Of a DNA stretch of 64,000 nucleotides, positions 12,344-21,286 are shown piece by piece. Numbering within the stretch: the stretch's first letter is position 1; the number at the start of each line of letters is the position of its first letter. The stretch spans positions 62,001 to 126,000 of the forward strand of contig SDUX01000010.1 in assembly GCA_008729055.1 (NCBI GenBank), read 5' to 3'. The translations under genes were made by a program, and so were the position numbers. Source of the stretch: Pyropia haitanensis. Lineage: Eukaryota > Rhodophyta > Bangiophyceae > Bangiales > Bangiaceae. Under the pieces are notes generated by a model. That model was not told where the DNA came from and made no database searches. It saw nothing but the letters and a program-made list of their open reading frames with translations.

Positions 12344-13581
12344 ATGCCCGCCCCGGCCGCACACCCCCCCCTCCGGCCGCGACGGCTCCCCCCCGGCGCG
12401 CCCACCGCCACCGCCCTCGCCGCCGGTGGGACGCTGCTATGGCTCCTCGGCCGCGCCTACCCGCCCGTCGGGGCGGCCGCCACGGCCGCCGCGACCGCCG
12501 CGGCGGCCGCGGCGGCCGGCGGCGTGCGCGGCGGGGCGGCGGCGTACATGGCAGCGCTCGCCGCGGCGCCGGTGCGGACCAAGGTGGCCACCTCGGCGGT
12601 GCTGTTTGCGCTGTCGGACGTGCTCGCGCAGGTGCTCGCGCCGCCGCCGTCGCCGCCGCCGCCGCTGCCACCGTTGCAGCCGCCGCCACCACCGGGGGGG
12701 GGGGGGGCGGGGGGGGGGCGGTGGCACCGCCGCCGCCGCGCACCCTTTGGGAGCCACCGAGGTGGGTGGGGGGGGGGGGTGTCCGTGGCGGGAACCCCCG
12801 CGGGCAGTGTCGCCGCGGTGGGCCCGTCGGTGGGTTCTACGTCTGTTGGCGGGCTGGCAGCGACGGCGGCGGCGACGGCGGCGGCCGGGGTGACCGCGGC
12901 GGGGGTAGGCGGCAAGGGCGGCGGCGGTAGCAAGCGGCAGCGCCCCCTCCTGCAGCGCGTGGTGCTGCGCCGGGTGGCGCTGTTTGCGGCGTGGGGTGCG
13001 CTCATCGCCACCCCGCCGCTGCACGTGTGGTACGGGCTGCTGGCGCGCGGCGCGGCGCGGCTAGGGCGGGGGCCGGCCGCCGCCCTCGCGACGGCGGTGG
13101 TGGACCAGGCGGCCTTCACGCCCGTCTACGTGATTGCGTACTTTGGGTGGGAGGAAGCGACGGGGTGGCTGCTGCGAGGGTCCCCCGCCGGGGTGACCGC
13201 GGCAGCGACCGGGGGGGGGGGGGGGGAGGCGGCCGCGGCGTCGGCGCGTGGGCCGCCCGCGTCGCCCGCCGCGCCCGCGCCGACGCGCGGGCGGTCATTG
13301 GGCAGACGTGGGCGTTTTGGCTGCCGGCCAACGGGCTCAACTTTGCGGTCGTGCCGCTCGACCTCCGCATTCTGTACGTCAACGTGCTGGCGATCGTGTG
13401 GAACGTGTACTTTTGTTTGCTCGTCCGCCGGCGGCGGGCGGGGGGGGGGGGGGGGGGGGACGGCGCCGCCGGGCCGGGGGGGGGTGGCAAGGACCCGCGA
13501 GAGGGGGGTTACGAGGGGCTGCCGGGCACGGAGGGGGGGGCGGGGGCTTTGGTGCCGGCGGAGAGCAAGGAGACGGTGTGA
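12344..13581 (+). CDS. Mpv17/PMP22-family integral membrane protein
   Basis: This family comprises small four-helix proteins of mitochondrial or peroxisomal membranes (human MPV17, PXMP2; yeast Sym1). The start is ATG 12344 in a favourable ACCATGC context. Family blocks in order: VRTKVATSAVLFALSDVLAQ at residues 77-96; an unusual Pro/Gly-rich insertion at about 98-200; RVALFAAWGALIATPPLHVW at about 211-230; VVDQAAFTPVYVIAYF at about 252-267; then, after a 17-G run at 13210-13226, WAFWLPANGLNFAVVP and YVNVLAIVWNVYF in another frame, ending at TGA 13581. The last two blocks are the diagnostic C-terminal signature (W-P-x-N-x-x-N-F and W-N-x-Y), so the shift is most likely an error in the G-run. 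The protein is about twice the usual size because of low-complexity insertions. The role is probably organelle membrane permeability; the substrate is unknown. The 307 bases after its stop (13582-13888) hold nothing recognisable. Confidence 0.85.
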
Positions 13582-13888
13582 GGGGGCGGGGGGGGAAGGG
13601 GTGGTGCCATGCGAGAGCAGCCACGCCCAGCCGCCGCGGCCGTCGCGGCCGCCGCGGCCGTCGCGGGCTCCTGCCGGCCTCGCGCGGGCGCGGGCCAGGC
13701 TGGCAACCATACATGGCCGCGACACTCATCCCACCCCGACGGGTCGTGTCGGGTGCCCACCGGCCGAGGGAGCCACCCACCGTTGCCCGGCGACCAGTCG
13801 CGCGCGTGGCCGACCCGCCCCCGGACGCCCGTCGGCCCCTCCGCCCCCCCCCTGCCCATCCCTGCCCTCTGCCTTCCTCCCCTTCCCC

Positions 13889-15790
13889 TCAGCCGCCGCA
13901 CCCACGAGCGGTCGCCCGCGCTTCCGCCGCCGCGGCGAGGCCGTGGAGCTCCACCCGGGCGCCACCCAGTACCCGCCGCAGGCCCGCGACGTAGAGGCCG
14001 GCGGCGGCTGGCAGCCAGCCGACGTCGCCACTAGCAGCGGCCGGGGACAGCGGCGGCGGCGGCGGCGACGACGGCGACGGTAACAACGGCGGCGGTGACG
14101 ACGGCGGCGGCGACGACGGCGGCGGCGACGGAAGCGCCGCCTCGAGCGCCCGCAGCTGCGCGTCGAGGACGCCGAGCGTGGCGGCCTCGGTGGCTGCATT
14201 GGCCGACGGCGCCGCCAGCACGGTCGCGGCGGTCGTGACGGTTACGCCCGCCAGCGCGGGCGGGCGGGCGCGGAGGAGGCGGAGGGACGGCAGCAGCCCT
14301 GGCGGGAGGTATGATGGCGGGGGGGGGGTGGCTGTGGCCGCGGCGGCGGCGGCGGCGACGGCGGCTGCGGCGGCGGTGGTGGCGGTGGGTGGGGGCGGCG
14401 CGCCGCCCGCCGGGGGTGCCGACGGCGGCGGCGGCTGGAGGGTGAGCGTGTGCTCCTCGCCGAGGCCCGCGACGGTGCCGAGGAGGATCTCCTTGGCCGC
14501 CGCCGTCGCCGCGTCATCGGTGGCGGTGGCGGCGGCGGCGTCGAGTGCCAGCTCCACCCCGTCGGCGGGGTTGTCGGGCACGCAAAAGCCGTAAAAGAGG
14601 AGCAGCGACAGGTTGTCCAGCTGCCCATAGTCGAGGCCCACCGCCACACCGGGAGGGGGAGTGCCACCGCCGCTGCCGCCGTCACCGCTACCACCGGCGG
14701 CCGTCGCGGGCGGGAGCGCCAGCTGGAACGCCCCCGTGGACGGGTCAATGAGCTTGGCCGCCACGAGCGGCCTGCCGTCGCCGCCGCCGTCGCCACTGCC
14801 GCCGCCGCCGACGCCGCCGGCAGGCACGTGGTCGCCCATGTCTGCGAGCGGCACCAGCGCCAAGCCCGGGCCGCCGCGCAGGGGCAGCCGGAACGCTCGC
14901 GAGTCCACCACCGCGTGCGCGTAGAGAAAGGCGTCGCGGAGCGCGGCGGCGGCTGCCGCGGCGGCCGCCGCGTCGACGCCATCGCTGGCCGCGCCGCCGG
15001 CGGGGACGCCGTACCAAGCCGCCGTCGACGGCGCCGCGGCGAGCGGCGCGACTAGTCGGGTGACGACCTCGTCGAGCTCCGTGGCGACCGCGGCGGCGGC
15101 AGCGCCCGCGGGAGTGCCCCCGAGTGCCGCCGCCACGGCCGCCGCGGGGAGACGGCACAGGGCGTGGAGGCCGTCGGGGGGGGGGAGCGAGTCGAGGTAC
15201 GGCGCCCACGCATCAAAGGGGGGGCCCAGCGCCGCGGGCGCGCCGCCAGCAGCGTGCACCTCTCGGCGGAACCCCTCCCTCTCCCCGTGGCCCGCGCCGG
15301 TGCCGTTGCGACCGGTCCTACCCCCAACGGCTGCCGTCCCGGCACCCGCCGCCCGCCCCACGGCGACCTGCCAGGCTGTGAGAAAGAGGACCAACGCCAT
15401 GTGCTCGCCGTCCGCACCGGGGATGGGGTCGGCCGCAAGGCGCGGGTCCGCTGCGGCCACCGCCATCGCGGCCGTCACGGGCGGGGACGCCGCCGCGGTG
15501 GCGGCGGTGAGGAGGAGCGCCTCGGGGATCTCGAGCAGCACGTGGGGGGGGGGGGGCGGCGGAAGGGTGCCGCCGCTGCCGTTGCCGCTGCCGCCGCCGC
15601 TGCTGTCGCTGCCGTTGTCACCGTCGCCGCCAAAGCTGCCACCATTGGCAATGGGGGAGGGGGGGGAGTGGGGAGCGACCAGGAGCGTCCGGTGCGTGCG
15701 AGTGCCGACAGCGGCAACGCGGCGCGTCACACCGGGGTGGGCATCGAGCCAGGCATGGAGGCGCGGGAGGGCGCCGGGGAGCGTGTCCAT
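13889..15790 (-). CDS. SET-domain protein of the Rubisco LSMT/SETD3 type
   Basis: Single frame of 633 residues, taken from the first ATG at 15790 (M-D-T-L-P-G-A-L). The frame is open upstream to about 15958, so a targeting extension from another start cannot be excluded. This split-SET family methylates lysine or histidine on substrates such as Rubisco large subunit, plastid aldolase or actin. Visible parts: LLEIPEALLLT (SET entry); the insert segment with WAPYLDSLPP; FLYAHAVVDSRAF; LALVPLADMGDH at about 310-321; YGQLDNLSLLLFYGFCVPDNP, matching the family Y-G-x-x-x-N-x-x-L-L-x-x-Y-G-F-x-x-x-x-N-P; and a C-terminal region where the Rubisco-substrate-binding domain usually lies. Odd point: the AdoMet-contacting N-H pair is D-H here. 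It is convergent with the Mpv17-type gene. Family sure; activity and substrate unknown. Confidence 0.85.
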   Translation of the reverse strand: MDTLPGALPRLHAWLDAHPGVTRRVAAVGTRTHRTLLVAPHSPPSPIANGGSFGGDGDNGSDSSGGGSGNGSGGTLPPPPPPHVLLEIPEALLLTAATAAASPPVTAAMAVAAADPRLAADPIPGADGEHMALVLFLTAWQVAVGRAAGAGTAAVGGRTGRNGTGAGHGEREGFRREVHAAGGAPAALGPPFDAWAPYLDSLPPPDGLHALCRLPAAAVAAALGGTPAGAAAAAVATELDEVVTRLVAPLAAAPSTAAWYGVPAGGAASDGVDAAAAAAAAAALRDAFLYAHAVVDSRAFRLPLRGGPGLALVPLADMGDHVPAGGVGGGGSGDGGGDGRPLVAAKLIDPSTGAFQLALPPATAAGGSGDGGSGGGTPPPGVAVGLDYGQLDNLSLLLFYGFCVPDNPADGVELALDAAAATATDDAATAAAKEILLGTVAGLGEEHTLTLQPPPPSAPPAGGAPPPPTATTAAAAAVAAAAAAATATPPPPSYLPPGLLPSLRLLRARPPALAGVTVTTAATVLAAPSANAATEAATLGVLDAQLRALEAALPSPPPSSPPPSSPPPLLPSPSSPPPPPLSPAAASGDVGWLPAAAGLYVAGLRRVLGGARVELHGLAAAAEARATARGCGG

Positions 15791-17010
15791 GGCGCAGGCC
15801 GCGGTGGGGGGCAGGTAGCGCGATGGTCCGCCGCAGGGCGCCTGCCGGTACACGGGTGCACCGAGAGACTCCAGGGGGAGGCGGAAGGGGTTGTGGCAAC
15901 GACACCGGAAGTTGGGGCGGCAGGGGACATGTAGACAGTGCCGGCGCGGGGATGCCAATGGCGCGGACGGGAGGGCGTCGGCGGCGGGCGGGGGAGGCGG
16001 TGGGGGAGGGAGGCGGCAGGGCAGGGAGGCGGCGGCGGCGATGCGAACGCTTGGTGCACAGAGTCGACGAGGTAGGCACCACGGCTCCGCTCATTAAATG
16101 GCACACGCAGTACTGTATACTCTTCTCATCAGGTGTCAGCCATACTTAGACTAATTGATCGACACCGTCGCTGGTGTCCATGCTGGCCAGAGGCAAGCGG
16201 CACCCATGCCCACCCACGTGCGCCGCCCGCCCCCCACACGACCGCGTGTGGACACCCCGCCGGGCCGACCCCGCGAGCCAGTCGCAGCCACAACACGCTG
16301 CCACCCGCACGCCCGCCCCGCCCATTGCCCCCATTCCCGGGCCTGTGGGTCGTGGCGCGCGGCGCGGGCACCCACGATCGCGGTGGCCGGCGGCGGTGGC
16401 GCGCGGGCGCGGCCGGCGGTCGTCGGCGTGGCAGTCTCGGCGCGGTCGCGGCGGGCCGCTACCGGGGTGCCACCAGCAGCGGCGAGCGTTTTGGAGGTGC
16501 GGCGGCAGCGGCGAGCGTGTTGGGGGTGCGGCGGCGGCGGCGAGCGTCTTTGGGGGCGTGGCAGCGGCAGCAGCAGTGGCGGCAGCAGCAGCGCGTTGGT
16601 GCCCGCGGGTGCCGCGGCGGGTGCCTCCCCGCCGCGCGGTGGGTGGGGCGGGACGCAGGCTGGTTGCCGCCCACAGTGCGCACGGGACGTTGGAGACGGA
16701 GGGGGGCGGGGGGCTGGGGGAGAGGGGGGGGTGGGGCGCTGGTGGGGGACGGACGCCCAGCCCGGCCACCGTCGCCACCGCCGCGGCCGTCACCGCCGCG
16801 TGCTGTTGTTGGCCGCCGGCGCGGGCGGTGCGGCGCGGGCGGTTTGGGGGGGGCGGCGTCGGGGGTGGGGGGGGCACGTGCCGCCGCCGCCGCGCTGCCG
16901 CCGCGGCCGCAGCCGCCGCCACCGCCGCCGCGGCGGGCGGTCACGGTGGGGTGCCGCCGCTCCCGCCCCGGCGCTGTGTTCTGCCGAGGAGGGGAGACCC
17001 CACGGTGGGG

Positions 17011-17041
<31 letters not shown>

Positions 17042-17057
17042 GCGGCGGCGCGGCGGG
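15791..17057. other. intergenic region upstream of the transporter
   Basis: This lies between two divergent genes. There is a short lower-GC patch at 16080-16170. A three-copy repeat of about 35 bp (core ggcagcggcgagcgt) lies at 16474-16560, followed by GC-rich low complexity. The transporter frame is open upstream through much of this stretch, but only as low-complexity sequence, so the start is placed at ATG 17058. Confidence 0.4.
16474..16560. repeat. three tandem copies of a roughly 35-bp unit
   Basis: The core agcggcgagcgttttgg recurs with small changes (gtgttggggg, gtctttgggg) three times, in the likely promoter or leader region of the transporter gene. Confidence 0.6.
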
Positions 17058-18760
17058 ATGGGCGGTGACGCCGACGCGGCGGCGGGGGGGACCGGGATCA
17101 TAGGCGGCGGCGGTGTGGGCAGTGGCGGTGGCGGTGGCGGTGGCGGTGGCGGTGGCGGTGGCGGTGGCGGTGGCGGTGGCGGTGGCGGTGGCGGTGGCGG
17201 TGGTAGTGGTGGTGGCGTTGGTGGTGGCGTTGGCGTTGGCGTTGGCGTTGGCGGTCTTGGTGGTGGCGGGGCCGGGGTGAACACGTCGTCGCCGCCAGCC
17301 GCGGCGGTGGCGCGTTCGGCCGCCGCGTCCAATGCGCTTGCGGGGGTGCCGCCGGGGGTACGTCCCGTCGCGGATGGCGCGACCAGCCTGTCCGCGACGC
17401 CGTTGGGCTCACGGGAGCCGCCGCGGGAGTGGGAGCGCCCGCGGGACCGCGGCGGCGGGGGGGGGTTGGCCGCCGCCGCTAGCGCCGGCGTCGGCAGTCG
17501 CGACGGTGGCGGCAGCGGCGGCGGCGGCGGCGGAAGCGAGCGCCAGCAGCCTGTCTACTCTGCCACGTACGTGTCTGGGGTGATTGCGTTTTTTGCCGCC
17601 TCCTCCCTGGGCGCCATCTTTGTCAACAAGATGACGCTGACGGCGTTCCACTTTCGGTACCCCCAGTCGCTGATGCTGCTACAATCCGTTTTTGCAACCA
17701 GCTGCCTGTTTGTGCTGTCGCGCGTGCGCGGCAGCGGGGTGGTGGTGCCGACGCTGCGGCGGCGGGAGCTGGCCAAGATCCTCCCCTCCTCGCTGTTGTT
17801 TGTGGCGAACGTGTCGGTCGGCCTGGCCGCCCTGTCGCTGGTCAACATCCCCATGTTCTCCGCCCTCCGCCGGCTGACGGTGCTGTTTGTGCTTGGCAGC
17901 GAGCGGCTGCTGCTGCGCAAGCGCCACCCGCGGCGGCTGGTCGTGGCGGTCCTCTTCCTCACCGCGGGGGCGGTCGTGTCAGCCGCATCGGACGTGACGT
18001 TTTCCGCCCTCGGCTACGTGCTGGTGATGCTGAACAACGCGCTCACCGCGTGCTACCTCGCGTCGATCAAACGCGCCATGCGGGACGTGCCGGGCCTCAA
18101 CCCGCTGGGCCTCCTCTACTACTCGGCGCTCCTGGGCATGCCCCTGGTGCTGGCGCTGTCGGTCGGCAGCGGCGAGGCCGCCGCCGCCGTCGCGGCCATG
18201 CAGGGCCGCGAGGAGCTCCGCACGTGGGCATTTGGGTGGGCGCTCGCCGCGACCGCCGCGTCGGCCTTTTTTGTCAACTACTCGACCGCCCTGTGCACAC
18301 ACGTGACGAGCCCTCTGACGACGTCGGTGGCGGCGCAGCTGAAGAACGTGCTGCAGACGCTCCTCGGCTTTTGGTCATGGGGGTACGTCGCGACGCCGCT
18401 CAACGTGGGGGGTCTCCTCTTTGCGCTCGCCGGGCAGGTGTGGTTTGCGCGCATCAAGGCCGAGGCGGCGCCCGTCCCTGTGGTGTCAGACGATGGTGGT
18501 GGCGCGGGCGGCGGCGGCAGCGGGCGGGTGGGGGCTGGGGGCGGCGGCGGTGGGGTTGGTGGGGGGGGGGGGGGGTGGTTGGCGGGCTGGATGTCATCAA
18601 AGACGGGGCTGTGCGGGACGATGGGGAGCCGCTGCTGGGGCCGTCGGTCAGCAACAAGTCGGGTGTGGTGGCGAGGAGTGGGGGGGGCGCAGGGGCGGGC
18701 TCGGCGGGGAGCGTCGTGCTGGCTATGGGCACGGCCGGCGCGGCGCGGCCACACGCATGA
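17058..18760 (+). CDS. SLC35D/GONST-type nucleotide-sugar transporter
   Basis: A multi-pass antiporter of the drug/metabolite transporter superfamily, expected in Golgi or ER membrane and exchanging a nucleotide sugar for the nucleoside monophosphate. After ATG 17058 come about 170 Gly-rich residues, including a long GGTGGC-repeat tract. The hydrophobic core spans about residues 170-470. Recognisable pieces: VIAFFAASSLGAIFVNK; LVNIPMFSALRRLTVLFVLG (compare N-x-P-M-F-x-x-L-R-R in SLC35D and GONST); FVNYSTALCTHVTSPLTTSV followed by A-A-Q-L-K-N, the substrate-site region; and a last helix ending in a lysine. At the 15-G run 18561-18575 the natural tail moves to another frame (LDVIKDGAVRDDGEPLLGP) and ends at TGA 18760; the original frame runs on into low complexity. 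Sugar specificity (UDP-sugar or GDP-mannose) cannot be told. In red algae such carriers feed polysaccharide and glycan synthesis. Confidence 0.88.
17110..17250 (+). repeat. GGTGGC hexanucleotide repeat coding polyglycine
   Basis: About twenty tandem ggtggc units, with gttggc variants at the 3' end, lie inside the N-terminal part of the transporter reading frame. Confidence 0.9.
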
Positions 18761-21286
18761 CGGCTGGGGGGTGCCGGGTGTGGGGCGACGCGCGCGATGC
18801 CGCCCGGGCGGTGTAGGCGCACACACCATGGCGATAGCCGGAGGATCGCGGCGGACCCCTGCCGGCGCCCCGCGTGTTTTTTCCTTCCTATTTTGTACGC
18901 AGTTTCTCCCCGCCCTGTTGGTTGCCGCCCGCCAGGCACCCATGCTTTGCGTGTGCCGTCGTTGGCGGCTGTTGTCCTCTGCTATGTGGTCGTTGGTGGC
19001 TGCCGTCCTCAGCAGCGTCGTCGTTGGCGGCTTCCGGCCTCTGCAGCGGGGCCGCCCGCCCGCGAGGTCGGTCGTGGGTCCTCGCCAGGCAGCCACCGGT
19101 GGAGCGTGCGGCGGTGGACGATGCGACGGCCGCGCCGGTAGCAGCCGCTGTGCGTGTTTGGGGTTCGGCCCGGCACCGCTCGCGTCGGCGGACGCCCCCC
19201 CCCCCCACCCCACCTACAGGCGGACTCCCGCCGGCGGAGCCACCCCCCTGCCAGACACCGCCGGCGGGCGGCGGCGCACGAATGAGCGGCTCGACGCGCG
19301 CAGCGGCGGCAGACACGTGGCCCGGCGTCTGGTCGACGGAGATTGTCCGGCGCATAGGCGCGGGAGCCTGGACTGGTCGCCCCAACTTGCAGACGCGCCC
19401 ACCCTCAAGTCCCCCACAGCTCGCTCGTCGCGGCGACTGGGCGCGACGTGGACGTGTGCGCGCGGCGGCGCGGCGCCCACACCGTGAGCTTGAGCCCGCG
19501 CACCGTCACTGCCGCGGCGGCCGCCACCCCCTGTCCGTGGTGGCGCCCGCGCGGGGCCCCCGGAAACTGGTCACCGTTAATGGTCATCTTGCGCCGGCGG
19601 CCGCACCTGTGCCCGCCCGCCGCTTCCGCCTGCCATGGACGCGCGTTGGGTGTGGGTGTGGGGTAGGGGGCGTGACTGGAGAGTGGATCCTGTGGGGTGT
19701 GAGGGGGGGGGGGGAATGGGGTGAGGGAGATGCGGTGAGGGAGATGGGGTGGTGGATGGAGCGGTTCCCGTGGCGGCTGGCGGGGGGGGGTAGCCGCTAT
19801 GCCGCTGGCAGCGGCGCGCCCCGCCGCCCCATATCGCTGTTCTGGCTCCCCCGCCGTCTGCGCCCCCCGTCGTGGCCGCTGCGACCCGCGTGGGCACCCG
19901 GCCGCCCGCACGCCACCGTCCCGCGTGCGCGGGTGGCGTCTGCACGCCCACCGTGTGTGGCGCCGTCCACGCCGAGCGGCAGGGGGGGCGGTTGCAACGC
20001 CGCGGCGGCAGGCAGGTCGCGGGTGCGGCCGGTGTTGGGAGTGGTGGTGGGGCAGCGGCGGCGGCGGCGGCGTGGGTGGTGGTGCGTGTGGGCGCGCGCG
20101 CAGGCAGGCGGGAGGGAGGGGTGCCGGGCGTGTGCTGGCCGCCAGTGGCGTGGCGCTGCGGGCGGGGTGCTGGTGGTGCCGGCTGACGGGGACGGCGTGC
20201 GGGCGGCGGGGGGGGGGGGGGCGCGCGGCGGTGCCAGCGCGGCAGCGTTCTCTTTTTTGGGGGTGGGGCGGTGTCCCTCCCGGCGGTCGTGTCGCTGACG
20301 GCGGTCACCCAGCTGTGGGGGTCGACCCGCTGCACGTCGGCCTGCGTCTGCACGTCGGCCTGCGGCTGCACGTCGGCCTGCGGCTGCACGTCGGCCTGCG
20401 GCTGCACGTCGGCCTGCTGCTGCGCCTCGGCCTGCTTTTGTGACGTAACGACCTGCTGCTGCGCGTCGACTGGCTGCTCGTCGTCGACCTGGTGGCGCTG
20501 TGCGCGCCGCCGACGGGATCGGCGCGTGGAGGGGGGCGGGCCGCGGCGGTGCCCGTGCGGCCGCCTTTTGTTTTTCTTTTTGGTGTCCCTTCCAGCGGGC
20601 GTTCCCGCGCGGGAGGTGGACCTGTCGTGGAGGTCAACCCGCTGCGTGTTGACCTGCTGGTGCGCACCCACCTGCTGGTGCGCGTGTCCCCGCCGCGCGC
20701 CGTCGACCTGCTCGGCGGCGGTCGCCTGGTGCGTGCCGACCTGCTGCGCGTCGACCTGCTGCGGAGAGTGGACCTGCTGGGAAGCGGTGGTTTGCGCCCG
20801 GGTGGCGTCCCGTGCCTGGGAGTTCACGTGCGGCTGGGTCGCCGATTTTGCTGCTGTGGGTCACCTGCTGGTGTGCGTCTGCCCCTAGGCTGTGCGTCGC
20901 CCTGCGGCTCGGCGTCGACCTGCAGCGGGGCGTTGACGTGCTCCTGGCGGCTGCCCTGCTTGTGCGCGTCGACCGGCCGGGCATCGACTTTCTGCTGACC
21001 TGCAACGTACTGCTGGGAGACGCCCTACTGTTGGGCGTCGCCCCGATTCTTGGCTTTTTCCAGCCGCTGGGCGTGGACGTGCTACTGGTCGTTGGCCCGT
21101 TGCTCGTTGTCGCGCATCTACTGTCCGTGCGCCGACTGACTTGGGGTCGACCGGCCGCTGATTGTCGCGCCGGAGTGTGTCATGATACCGCCCGGCTGTG
21201 GCTTTCTCTCTCGGTCATCTCCGGTGTAGAGGGCGTTCAGCCCACAGGGCGGCGTCGCGAGCGGCGATCTGTGGGGTTTGGCCAAT
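18761..21286. other. intergenic, repeat-rich, no recognised gene
   Basis: 2.5 kb without a recognisable gene. 18760-19600 is GC-rich unique sequence. 19680-19800 is G-rich. 20330-21100 is a decaying minisatellite field. A minus-strand reading of 20827-20290 gives a Gln-rich peptide with repeated Q-A-D-V-Q-P, and a neighbouring minus-strand frame further upstream (about 21120-20840) reads similar Gln-rich sequence interrupted by TAG in place of CAG. The plus strand gives a Cys-rich or Leu-rich shadow. I treat none of these as a gene. Confidence 0.4.
20333..20430. repeat. 18-bp tandem repeat
   Basis: About five copies of the unit cacgtcggcctgcggctg. The 3' copies diverge (ctgctgcgcctcggcctg), and scattered weaker copies of related gtcgacctgctg sequence continue to about 21100. 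Confidence 0.8.

Noticed and set aside
16155..17057. N-terminal extension of the transporter frame upstream of 17058.
   Set aside because: Open only by composition, with no ATG needed and no conserved sequence; it overlaps the repeat-bearing likely promoter region.
20333..20430. Tandem repeats as a possible CRISPR array.
   Set aside because: Units are directly adjacent without spacers, and the genome is eukaryotic.
20271..20888. Cys-rich repeat protein on the plus strand (C-T-S-A-C-G repeats).
   Set aside because: It is only one of three readings of an 18-bp minisatellite and has no flanking coding signal or recognisable Cys-rich domain.
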